Shown in pieces: positions 1-5,721 of a stretch of 6,284 nucleotides of DNA (the stretch's first letter is position 1; each line of letters begins with the position of its first letter). Source of the stretch: JAWLCG01 sp041687295. Its GTDB lineage: Bacteria; Planctomycetota; Phycisphaerae; SM23-33; FEN-1343. The position numbers were made by a program, and so were the translations under genes. The stretch lies in the NCBI GenBank assembly GCA_041687295.1, contig JAWLCG010000306.1, forward strand, positions 1 through 6,284, given 5' to 3'. A model generated the notes under the pieces. It saw only the letters and a program-made list of their open reading frames with translations. It searched no databases and was not told where the DNA came from.

Positions 1-90
1 GCGGCCATCGCCGATGCCCTCAAAACGATCACCAGCCAAGATGCCAGCGGTTGGTTCGAGTCCTGCGGATATAGGACATCTCATTCGTGA
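1..90 (+). CDS. C-terminal end of a transposase, probably IS630 family (partial)
   Basis: The frame is open from the first base of the window and closes with TGA at 88-90, giving the last 29 residues of a protein whose start lies outside. The tail reads ALKTITSQDASGWFESCGY followed by a short polar end. The pattern I-T-x-x-D-A-x-x-W-F-x-x-C-G-Y is typical, from memory, of the extreme C-terminus of IS630-family DDE transposases, which cut and paste DNA at TA dinucleotides. The catalytic residues would lie upstream and cannot be checked. Codon use (AAA, CAA, TAT, AGG, ACA, TCT) is clearly less GC-rich than in the neighbouring genes, which fits a recently acquired element. No convincing terminal inverted repeat can be assigned because the other end is missing. 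Whether the element is intact is unknown. An unrelated protein with a similar tail is possible but less likely. Confidence 0.6.
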   Translation, partial: AAIADALKTITSQDASGWFESCGYRTSHS

Positions 91-146
91 AGTGCTCTAA
101 GAATACCTAACCAATGGGCGGCCCCACGGCCGTCCACCGCGCAGCG

Positions 147-184
147 ACAAGGGCGGCCGGATGGAGACATCCGGCCGCCCTTGT
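147..184. terminator. Perfect 17-bp hairpin, probable bidirectional terminator
   Basis: Bases 147-163 and 168-184 are exact reverse complements (17 bp) around a GAGA tetraloop, which fits the stable GNRA class. The plus strand continues TTGAG after the stem rather than with a true T run, so it is not a textbook intrinsic terminator. It lies 57 bases after the transposase stop and about 200 bases beyond the typA stop on the other strand, so it could stop or stabilise transcripts from both sides. It could equally be one more member of the dispersed palindromes in this gap. Confidence 0.5.
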
Positions 185-193
185 TGAGTTGAG

Positions 194-235
194 CGGCGCC
201 CTGTAGGGCGGGCATCGCCCGCCGCGGAGGCGCCG
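194..235 (+). repeat. Nested GC-rich palindrome carrying the TAG-GGCGGGC motif (copy 1)
   Basis: An inner stem pairs 207-213 (GGCGGGC) with 217-223 (GCCCGCC) across ATC. An outer stem pairs 194-200 (CGGCGCC) with 229-235 (GGCGCCG). The inner part with its preceding TAG (204-223) matches, apart from two loop bases, the motif found at the stop codons of typA (374-393, minus strand) and of the last gene (6245-6264). The downstream bases GCGGA...CGCCGG are also shared with the copy at 6245. Here no credible reading frame ends at the TAG, so this copy is purely intergenic. Confidence 0.75.
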
Positions 236-308
236 GGGGCACGCTGGGCCGTTTGCCTGTCGGACGTGTGGGTGCGTTGTGCCTCAGAATGGAAGGCCCG
301 TCCGAGAT

Positions 309-332
309 GCCCACGGATGGCAATCCGTGGGC
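309..332. repeat. 10-bp perfect hairpin
   Basis: Bases 309-318 pair exactly with 323-332 around the loop GGCA. The stem can be lengthened outward across an asymmetric internal loop by GGCCC at 295-299 with GGGCC at 335-339. There is no T tract on either strand. It resembles a REP-type palindrome more than a terminator, and belongs to the run of hairpins filling the 91-390 gap. Confidence 0.65.
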
Positions 333-341
333 TTGGGCCGA

Positions 342-377
342 GCCTGCCGCGCGAACCGGCAGGCGCCATCGATGGCG
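342..377. repeat. Adjoining hairpin and self-complementary palindrome
   Basis: GCCTGCCG at 342-349 pairs with CGGCAGGC at 357-364 (8 bp, 7-base loop). It runs directly into the exact palindrome CGCCATCGATGGCG at 364-377, which in turn overlaps the typA-end hairpin at 374-390. The elements share bases, so only some can fold at once. No function can be assigned from sequence alone. Confidence 0.6.
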
Positions 378-393
378 GGCAGTGCCCGCCCTA
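374..393 (-). terminator. Stop-codon hairpin of typA (TAG-GGCGGGC motif, copy 2)
   Basis: On the minus strand the typA stop TAG (391-393) is followed without a gap by GGCGGGC, ACT, GCCCGCC, a 7-bp GC-only stem with a 3-base loop. The same arrangement, stop included, occurs at 6245-6264. There is no U tract, so it may act as a transcript-end stabiliser or weak terminator rather than a classic intrinsic terminator. Confidence 0.6.
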
Positions 394-2244
394 CGCCTCG
401 GCGGCGGCGGCGGTGAGGCGGCGGGTGTTGCGGCGGCGGTCGGCCTCCTTGAGCCAGCGCTTCCGCAGGCGGATCGAGGTGGGCGTCAGCTCGACGTACT
501 CGTCCTCCTCGATGTACTCCAGGGCGGCCTCCAGCGACAGCTGCCGCGGGGCCTTGAGGCCGATCGTCGCCTCCTTGGTGCTCGAGCGGATGTTCGTGAG
601 GCGCTTCTGCTTGACGGCGTTGACCGGCAGGTCGGTGTCCTTGCAGTGCTCGCCGACGACCTGGCCCTCGTAGACCGGCTCGGTCGCGGTGACGAACATC
701 ACGCCGCGGTCGGCCAGCTGCTCCAGGGCGTAGCTGGTGACCTGCCCGGTCTCGATGGCGATCATCACGCCGTTGGCCCGCCCGGCGATGGGCCCGCGGA
801 ACGGGCCGTACTCCGCGAAGCGGTGGTGCATGATCGCCTCGCCCTGCGTGGCCGTCAGGATGCGGTTGCGCAGGCCGATCAGCCCGCGTGCCGGCACGGT
901 GAACTCCAGGTGCGTCCGCACGCCCCGGCTGTCCATGCGGGTCATCTCGGCACGGCGGTCGCCCATCAGCTGCATGGCCGAGCCGACGCTCTCGGTCGGC
1001 ACGTCGAGCACGAGCAGCTCGATGGGCTCGAGCCGCTTGCCGTCCCGCTCGTGGTAGATCACCTCGGGCTTGCCCACGCACAGCTCGTAGCCCTCGCGGC
1101 GCATCGTCTCCAGCAGGATGCCCAGGTGCAGCAGCCCTCGGCCGCTGACGACGAACTCGTCGCCCTTGTCGTCCACCTTCAGGGCCACGTTGCTCTGCAG
1201 CTCGCGCTCGAGCCGTTCGCGCAGCTGGCGGTTGGTGACGAACTTGCCCTCGCGCCCGGCGAAGGGCCCGTCGTTGATGCGGAAGGTCATGTGCAGCGTC
1301 GGCTCGTCGACGTGGACGGCCGGCAGGGCCTTGGGGTTCTCCGGGTCGGCCAGCGTGTCGCCGATGTCGACGGTCTCCAGGCCCACCACCGCGCACAGGT
1401 CGCCCACGTCGATCCGCTGGACCTGCGTGCGCCCCAGGCCGTCGAAGCGGAACAGCTGGCCGATCTTCTGCGTCTTACGGCCACCGTGGCGGTCGATGCT
1501 GATGACAGTCTGGCCGCTGCGAAGCGTGCCGGCGAACACCCGCCCGATGCCGATGCGCCCCACGTAGTCGCTGTAGTCCAGCGTCGTGATGAGCACCTGC
1601 AGCGGGGCCTCGGCGTCCAGGTCGGCCACGGGCACGTGCTCGATGATCGCGTCGAACAGCGAGTGCACGTCGCCCTCGCCGGCCGCCGGCGGGTTGTCCG
1701 CGTCGCCGGTGGCCCAGCCGTCGCGACCGCTGGCGTAGATCACGGGGAAGTCCAGGGCGTGGTCGTCGGCGCCCAGCTCGACGAGCAGGTCGAACACCTC
1801 GTTGACCACACCGTGCGGGCGGGCGTCGGGGCGGTCCATCTTGTTGACCACCACGATGGGCCGCAGGCCCAACGCAAGGGCCTTGCTCAGCACGTAGCGG
1901 GTCTGGGGCATGACGCCTTCGAAGGCATCGACCAGCAGCAGCACGCCGTCGGCCATCTTGAGCACGCGCTCGACCTCGCCGCTGAAGTCGGCGTGGCCGG
2001 GGGTGTCCACGATGTTGATGTGGTAGCCCTGCCCGGTGCGGTCGGTGTAGTCGAGCGCGCAGTTCTTGGCCAGGATCGTGATGCCCCGCTCGCGCTCAAG
2101 GGGGTTGGAGTCGAGGATGCAGTCGCCCTGCAGCTCGCCGCGGCGGAACTGCCCGCTCTGGCGCAGCAGCTGGTCGACCAGCGTGGTCTTGCCGTGGTCA
2201 ACGTGGGCGATAATGGCGACGTTACGGATATTCTGGCGAGTCAT
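391..2244 (-). CDS. typA: Ribosome-associated translational GTPase TypA/BipA
   Basis: This encodes a 617-residue GTPase of the EF-G/LepA/TypA group, which binds the ribosome and is linked in other bacteria to stress and cold growth and to 50S subunit assembly. Visible motifs are the P-loop AHVDHGKT (13-20), the switch region RERGITI (51-57), DTPGH (80-84), NKMD (134-137) and ASG (171-173). An EF-Tu-like beta barrel follows at about 214-295 (PLQVLITTLDYSDYVGRI). EF-G-like domains III and V come next (GRGLLHLGILLETMRREGYE, then RGLIGLRNRILTATQGEA), and the TypA-specific C-terminal domain ends the protein. The length is normal for the family (about 600-615) and all nucleotide-binding motifs are intact. 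The ATG at 2242-2244 is supported by GGAG at 2250-2253 with a 5-base spacer and by the usual N-terminus (R-N-V-A-I-I-A-H-V-D). It is transcribed alone, divergently from the PEP-CTERM gene. The TAG stop is fused to a palindrome. Confidence 0.97.
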   Translation of the reverse strand: MTRQNIRNVAIIAHVDHGKTTLVDQLLRQSGQFRRGELQGDCILDSNPLERERGITILAKNCALDYTDRTGQGYHINIVDTPGHADFSGEVERVLKMADGVLLLVDAFEGVMPQTRYVLSKALALGLRPIVVVNKMDRPDARPHGVVNEVFDLLVELGADDHALDFPVIYASGRDGWATGDADNPPAAGEGDVHSLFDAIIEHVPVADLDAEAPLQVLITTLDYSDYVGRIGIGRVFAGTLRSGQTVISIDRHGGRKTQKIGQLFRFDGLGRTQVQRIDVGDLCAVVGLETVDIGDTLADPENPKALPAVHVDEPTLHMTFRINDGPFAGREGKFVTNRQLRERLERELQSNVALKVDDKGDEFVVSGRGLLHLGILLETMRREGYELCVGKPEVIYHERDGKRLEPIELLVLDVPTESVGSAMQLMGDRRAEMTRMDSRGVRTHLEFTVPARGLIGLRNRILTATQGEAIMHHRFAEYGPFRGPIAGRANGVMIAIETGQVTSYALEQLADRGVMFVTATEPVYEGQVVGEHCKDTDLPVNAVKQKRLTNIRSSTKEATIGLKAPRQLSLEAALEYIEEDEYVELTPTSIRLRKRWLKEADRRRNTRRLTAAAAEA

Positions 2245-2430
2245 GGAAACTCCGGGTTCGGTATCGGTCGGGGGGCTGGCCGGCGGATCGGCCGAGGCGG
2301 TTCGGGCAGGCGGGGGAGCTATCGCAGGCGAGTCTGCGGGCGGGTGACTGCGCGCAGGGCGCGGGCCCGGGCCGCATGGCCTCGGCGGTGGCGGGCATCT
2401 GGATGGCTCAAAGGGGAGTCAAGCATGAAG
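2245..2430 (-). promoter_or_regulatory. Long typA leader with a possible small upstream ORF
   Basis: If transcription starts about 7 bases after the -10 box (near 2430), the typA message has an untranslated leader of about 185 bases, long for a housekeeping gene. It contains short palindromes (2348-2357 CTGCGCGCAG and 2364-2373 GGCCCGGGCC). It also holds a 35-codon frame from ATG at 2426 to TAG at 2319, which begins only a few bases from the predicted start site. The peptide starts MLDSPLSHPD and has 9 arginines. It has no ribosome binding site and is out of frame with typA. I see no recognisable riboswitch. The peptide may simply reflect GC-rich sequence. Confidence 0.3.
2250..2253 (-). promoter_or_regulatory. 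Ribosome binding site of typA
   Basis: The minus strand reads GGAG, then five bases, then ATG at 2244. This supports the annotated typA start. Confidence 0.7.
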
Positions 2431-2436
2431 CCCTGT

Positions 2437-2465
2437 AGTATACACCCAACAGCCGGTTCGGTCAA
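2437..2465 (-). promoter_or_regulatory. Sigma70-type promoter of typA
   Basis: On the minus strand TTGACC (2465-2460) and TATACT (2442-2437) are separated by exactly 17 bases. Each box matches the sigma70 consensus at five of six positions, striking in DNA this GC-rich. It faces typA. Confidence 0.7.
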
Positions 2466-2535
2466 TGGCGCCGCTGCCGTCGTTCCATGATACGTTCGGG
2501 CCGGGCCGAAGGTTGCCCCGTACTACCGGCGGACC

Positions 2536-2718
2536 CAGGGCGCGAGCGCCGTATGGAGTGCGGCGATGCAATCGCCGCTTTGGCTTGGCGGCCATCGAGT
2601 CAAAGCGGCGATGACTCGCCGCACTCCAAAAGGGCGGTCCGCCCATCACGGCCGGGCACCTAAGGGCACTCTGGGCAATCTGTGTCGATCGTATCTACCT
2701 CTCGGGCCGAGGCCAGGG
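2536..2718 (+). repeat. Composite palindromic repeat, copy A (inverted relative to copy B)
   Basis: This segment recurs in reverse orientation at 5512-5740. Three blocks match closely. Bases 2551-2588 are identical to the reverse complement of 5688-5725 (38 bases). Bases 2601-2627 are identical to the reverse complement of 5648-5674 (27 bases). The end block 2678-2718 differs from 5512-5552 at only about three positions. Between the last two blocks copy A lacks about 46 bases present in copy B, including half of a CACAGATT palindrome. Short frames running through this DNA on both strands are by-products of the palindromes. It lies in the gap between the divergent typA and PEP-CTERM promoters. 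Confidence 0.9.
2555..2627. repeat. Large two-way-folding palindrome inside copy A
   Basis: GGAGTGCGGCGA at 2555-2566 pairs with 2616-2627, and 2571-2582 pairs with 2601-2612, giving a long hairpin with 2583-2600 as the loop. Each arm is also a hairpin by itself: 2562-2569 region GCGGCGAT with ATCGCCGC at 2571-2578 on the left, and GCGGCGA 2605-2611 with TCGCCGC 2616-2622 on the right. The long stem and the pair of short stems exclude each other, a REP-like or cruciform design. Confidence 0.85.
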
Positions 2719-2731
2719 AGAAGGGGAAAGA

Positions 2732-2791
2732 CGTGGCTGCAAACGCCGTAGCCACGGTACCCGGGCCAAGCCAAGGCGGCGTCAAGCCGCC
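2732..2791. repeat. Two small hairpins just upstream of the PEP-CTERM promoter
   Basis: CGTGGCT at 2732-2738 pairs with AGCCACG at 2750-2756. GGCGGC at 2775-2780 pairs with GCCGCC at 2786-2791 around GTCAA. The second hairpin and its flanks (CCAAGGCGGCG ... CGCCGCCG) look like a degenerate half-copy of the right arm of the palindrome at 2601-2627. It ends 12 bases before the -35 box, so it might insulate the promoter from read-through, though there is no T run. Confidence 0.5.
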
Positions 2792-2803
2792 GCCGAAGGG
2801 TCC

Positions 2804-2831
2804 TTGACACCCTCCTCGGCTGGGGTAGGAT
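2804..2831 (+). promoter_or_regulatory. Sigma70-type promoter of the PEP-CTERM gene
   Basis: A perfect TTGACA at 2804-2809 is followed after 16 bases by TAGGAT at 2826-2831 (four of six matches). The predicted start near 2838 leaves a leader of about 135 bases before the ATG at 2973. It is the only good plus-strand promoter seen in the gap. Confidence 0.6.
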
Positions 2832-2837
2832 TGTAGA

Positions 2838-2972
2838 TGGCGGCAATAGGCATCCGTTCTGGCCGTTACCCCCTCTGTACCGGTTGGCTCCAACCGTTGG
2901 CCTCTGCGTTGTGGGGCACCTGGGGCACGTGGTGTGGGAACCGCATCGACTGCGCAGAAAAGGAGTTGAGCC
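2838..2972 (+). promoter_or_regulatory. Leader of the PEP-CTERM gene with ribosome binding site
   Basis: AGGAG at 2961-2965 sits 7 bases before the ATG at 2973, an ideal Shine-Dalgarno site that fixes the start. Further upstream CGGTTG at 2881-2886 pairs with CAACCG at 2891-2896 (GCTC loop). No known riboswitch class is recognised. A frame from ATG at 2837 crosses the leader but is out of frame with the gene and has no ribosome binding site. Confidence 0.55.
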
Positions 2973-5438
2973 ATGTACTCGACCCGTCCTGTCCGCCTGG
3001 CCGGCGCGCTGTGCGTTCTGGCGTGTCTGGTGATTGGGGGTACTGTCCAGGCGCAGCCAACCGCCTGGACGAAGGCGCCGGGCCTTCCCGGTAGCTGGTT
3101 CATCCAAGAGAACTGGAGCAATGGCGTGCCGACGCCGGAGCTGACGGCCTGGATCCGCAACGGCGGCACGGCCATCGTGGCCGGCGGCGACGCGGCCGCG
3201 TTGGGCCTGAGCATCCCGGCCGGGCCCGGCGGGGTGGTGATTCAGGAGGATGGATCACTCACGGTCAGCCAGTGGCTCCGCCTGGGCCAGCCGCTCTACG
3301 AGGTCCTGCCGATGGCCGAGGTGGTGGTCCCCGGCGCCCCCTACGCGGCCATCTACCGCCTGGAGGGCGGCCTGCTGGACACGGGCTCGGCCTGGATCGG
3401 GGGCCAGGGCGGCTCGGCCCGGCTGATCCAGACCGGCGGCGCCCACGTCAACCGTCTGGGCCTGTTCGTGGGCGACCACGCCTGGTGGAGCACCGCCGAG
3501 CGGGCAGCCGACGCCCTGTATCTGCTCAAGGCCGGCGAGCTGTCCGCCCCGAACGCGTGGGTGGGCCATCGCGGCCAGGGCACGGTCATCCAGGAGGGCG
3601 GCGAGGCCGGCATCAAGGGCGCCCTCCGCGTCGGCGGCGTGAGCCCCTACTACCCGCTGAACACCGACGCCCCCCAGGCCGCCCCCGCCGACGGCAGCCT
3701 GTTGCCCGAGGTCTGGCCCCCCTACGCCCACGGCACCTACCGCCTGGTCGACGGACGGTTGCGGACCGGCACCACCCGCGTCGGCGAGGGCGGCACGGGG
3801 CGGTTCTTTCAGACCGGCGGGGTGCACGCGGTGGCGGGCAACCTGCTCGTCGGCGGCCTGGAGTCGTGGTACATCGACCCGCGGATGGACACAGCCATCT
3901 CGGCCGGGGCCGCCAACGACACTGCGAAGCTCTGGCTGCCGCCCAGCCAGCCGGGCAACGCCCTGTACAGCCTCGCCGGCGGCCAGCTGGAGGTGGCCGG
4001 CACGATCACCGTCGGCGACGCCTACCCGGTGTACCTCCGCTGGCCCTACGAGACGGTCGCGGCCGGCACCGTCAGCGACGAGGTCGACCGCGAGGCTGCC
4101 CTGCTGCCCGTGCATAATTGGGCGGTCCTGCGGCAGAGCGGCGGGGCCCTCTCGGCCGGGCAGGGCCTGCACGTCCGCGGCGGGCGCTACGAGCTGCTCG
4201 ACGGCATCGCCAAGGCCAGCCACGTCCGCGTGGGCCTGCCCTTCAACAGCGGCGGCTGGGCCCAGGCCGTCCAGAGCGGCGGCGAGCTGGCCGTCGCCGG
4301 GCCCCTCACCATCGCCGGCGGGGGCTACGTCTTCTTCGCCCAGCCCCACGGCGGCGGCGAGACCATCCCCAACAGCTTCGCCCCGATCAGCTACAACAGC
4401 GGCCCGGCCAGCTACGTGATGCGCGGCGGCCAGCTGACCGCCCACGCCATCAACATCGACGGGCCCGGCGTCAGCCGATTTGTCCAGACCGGCGGCGAGG
4501 TCCGCGTCCGCGATCACGTCTTCGTCGGCGTGACCAAGAACACCGGCGACATCGGCCTGACCCCCGTCTACGGCCTGGCCACCGAGGACCTCAACGTGCC
4601 CTACCTCTGGAAGCGGTCGGTCTACAGCCTCCAGGGCGGCTCGCTGACGGTGCCGCGGCTGCGGGTGGACTTCGGCGGCGCCCTGGAGCTGGGCAGCCCG
4701 GCCGGCGGGCTGACGGTGACCGACGCGCTGGAGTTCCGCGAAGGCTCGAGCCTCCGCGTGGCCCGGCAGGCCAAGGCCCGGCTGGTCGGGGCCGACTTCG
4801 TCAACGCCTCGACCGACCCGATGGCCCTGGCGGGGCTGGACTCGCTGGCGATGCGATTCGAGCCGAGCCTCTCGCCGCTGACGGTCATCCAGTGGCAGAC
4901 GCTGGAGGTCGCCGGCGAGGATCGCGGCCTGACGCGGCACGGCTTCTACCGCAACTTCACCCTCCAGTCGCTGGGCCTGGCCGAGCGGGCCCACGTTCGG
5001 CTGGTCGATCTGTTCGACAACCAGCCCGACTCCGACCGCCCCGAGGCCCTCTACGTGCGGCACCTGCGGCTGGAGCCCAACGCCCGGCTGGACCTCAACG
5101 GCCTGAAGCTCTACTACCTCAACGCCTTCATCGACCCGCTGGCCGAGGTGCTCGGCGAGTACACGCTGGCGGGCCTGGGCCTGATCGGCGCGGGCGACAC
5201 CGACGAGGACGGCGTGATCGACGACCGCGACCTCAACCGCCTGCTGAGCCACTGGGGCGATCGGCCCGACACCTGGGCGTGGCAGCGGGGCGACTTCAAC
5301 GACGACCAGGTCGTCGACGACCGCGACCTGAGCCTGCTGCTGGCCGGCTGGGGCCGAGGACACTTCGCGGCCGTGCCAGAGCCGACCTCGCTGGCCCTGC
5401 TGGCCCTGGTCGGCCTGGGCCTGCGGCGCCGGCGGTAA
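2973..5438 (+). CDS. Secreted repeat protein with dockerin-like EF-hands and PEP-CTERM anchor
   Basis: This is an 821-residue exported protein of unknown function. A signal peptide is clear: basic n-region (R5, R8), hydrophobic stretch about 9-23, probable cleavage after VQA at 27. Residues about 63-590 are built from repeats of the type Y-x-L-x-G-G-x-L ... V-G ... G ... Q-T-G-G ... V-x-x-x-L-x-V-G-G. The leading tyrosines are at 128, 183, 256, 332, 406, 481 and 551, a spacing near 74 after the first unit. Such glycine-rich repeats suggest a right-handed beta-helix like those of autotransporter passengers. A pair of EF-hand-like loops follows (D742-x-D744-x-D746-G and D774-x-N776-x-D778), each ending in D-D-R-D, as in type I dockerins; they probably bind calcium. 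The tail is VPEP (801-804), a short hydrophobic stretch and RRRR, the PEP-CTERM signal processed by exosortase in the envelope. No exosortase and no enzyme motif are present here. The gene has its own promoter and terminator and sits between two inverted repeats. Confidence 0.9.
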   Translation: MYSTRPVRLAGALCVLACLVIGGTVQAQPTAWTKAPGLPGSWFIQENWSNGVPTPELTAWIRNGGTAIVAGGDAAALGLSIPAGPGGVVIQEDGSLTVSQWLRLGQPLYEVLPMAEVVVPGAPYAAIYRLEGGLLDTGSAWIGGQGGSARLIQTGGAHVNRLGLFVGDHAWWSTAERAADALYLLKAGELSAPNAWVGHRGQGTVIQEGGEAGIKGALRVGGVSPYYPLNTDAPQAAPADGSLLPEVWPPYAHGTYRLVDGRLRTGTTRVGEGGTGRFFQTGGVHAVAGNLLVGGLESWYIDPRMDTAISAGAANDTAKLWLPPSQPGNALYSLAGGQLEVAGTITVGDAYPVYLRWPYETVAAGTVSDEVDREAALLPVHNWAVLRQSGGALSAGQGLHVRGGRYELLDGIAKASHVRVGLPFNSGGWAQAVQSGGELAVAGPLTIAGGGYVFFAQPHGGGETIPNSFAPISYNSGPASYVMRGGQLTAHAINIDGPGVSRFVQTGGEVRVRDHVFVGVTKNTGDIGLTPVYGLATEDLNVPYLWKRSVYSLQGGSLTVPRLRVDFGGALELGSPAGGLTVTDALEFREGSSLRVARQAKARLVGADFVNASTDPMALAGLDSLAMRFEPSLSPLTVIQWQTLEVAGEDRGLTRHGFYRNFTLQSLGLAERAHVRLVDLFDNQPDSDRPEALYVRHLRLEPNARLDLNGLKLYYLNAFIDPLAEVLGEYTLAGLGLIGAGDTDEDGVIDDRDLNRLLSHWGDRPDTWAWQRGDFNDDQVVDDRDLSLLLAGWGRGHFAAVPEPTSLALLALVGLGLRRRR

Positions 5439-5462
5439 AGCGTCCCTCGGGAGGGATCTCCG

Positions 5463-5502
5463 GCGGCGGGCGTGCTCCACGGGGCCGCCCGCCGCGGTTG
5501 TT
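5463..5502 (+). terminator. Hairpin terminator after the PEP-CTERM gene
   Basis: GCGGCGGGCG at 5463-5472 pairs exactly with CGCCCGCCGC at 5486-5495 (10 bp, 13-base loop) and is followed by GGTTGTT. It begins 24 bases after the TAA stop. A smaller hairpin, TCCCT with AGGGA around CGGG (5443-5456), lies between. The T tract is weak, but stem, position and orientation fit an intrinsic terminator. Confidence 0.5.
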
Positions 5503-5546
5503 CCCCGCCGGCCCCTGGCGTCGGCCCAAGAGGTAGACACGATCGA

Positions 5547-5579
5547 CACAGATTACACAGTTCATCTGTGAAATCTGTG
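5547..5579. repeat. CACAGATT palindrome (13 bp plus one mismatch)
   Basis: CACAGATT at 5547-5554 pairs with AATCTGTG at 5572-5579, and CACAG at 5556-5560 with CTGTG at 5566-5570, with one A-A mismatch and a TTCAT loop. It is AT-richer than its surroundings. Similar CACAGATTACACAG sequences are, from memory, common intergenic repeats in several bacterial phyla. Copy A keeps only the fragment around CAATCTGTGTC at 2677-2687. Confidence 0.8.
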
Positions 5580-5647
5580 ACCCCCATGCGTCCCTGACTC
5601 CCGGAGTGCCCCGGGGTGCCCAGCCGTCATGGGCGGACCGCCCTTTG

Positions 5648-5721
5648 GGAGTGCGGCGAGTCATCGCCGCTTTGGCTCGATGGCGACCCAAGCCAAAGCG
5701 GCGATTGCATCGCCGCACTCC
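5648..5721. repeat. Large two-way-folding palindrome inside copy B
   Basis: GGAGTGCGGCGA at 5648-5659 pairs with 5710-5721, and ATCGCCGCTTTGGCT at 5663-5677 pairs with 5691-5705 (15 bp). The inner stem is longer than in copy A, whose pairing is broken by a GTC in place of GCC at 2599-2601. Each arm can again fold alone. Conservation of both foldings in two diverged copies suggests the secondary structure is maintained. Confidence 0.85.

Noticed and set aside
114..206. 30-codon frame ending at the TAG of motif copy 1
   Set aside because: I tested whether this TAG is also a stop codon of a gene. The frame runs through the perfect 17-bp hairpin, has no ribosome binding site and no gene-like sequence.
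147..390. CRISPR array or tandem repeat
   Set aside because: The hairpins differ in sequence and spacing and there is no constant direct repeat with spacers.
253..2490. 745-codon plus-strand frame opposite typA
   Set aside because: It is antisense to the full typA gene and exists because stop codons are rare in that frame of GC-rich DNA. Its product is a low-complexity run of A, V, D, H, L, Q with no recognisable fold, while typA has all its family motifs.
2985..3030. Lipoprotein signal (V-L-A-C at residues 15-18) in the PEP-CTERM protein
   Set aside because: Leucine before the alanine is unusual for a lipobox and the hydrophobic core continues past the cysteine to a good VQA cleavage site at 27.
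2837..3094. 85-codon frame starting at the predicted transcript start of the PEP-CTERM gene
   Set aside because: It has no ribosome binding site, overlaps the real start out of frame, and its ATG is at or before the likely +1.
2646..3214. Minus-strand frames of 153 and 184 codons across the PEP-CTERM promoter and signal peptide
   Set aside because: They run antisense through the promoter, leader and N-terminus of a well-supported gene and show no recognisable domain.
4118..5536. 472-codon plus-strand frame within the PEP-CTERM gene
   Set aside because: It is the same DNA in another frame, giving an R, P, G-rich product with no signal, domain or ribosome binding site.
3255..5549. 764-codon minus-strand frame opposite the PEP-CTERM gene
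   Set aside because: Same cause: antisense to a gene with signal peptide, repeats and anchor. The product is compositionally biased (A, G, V, Q, D) with no family features, and it starts in the downstream intergenic DNA.
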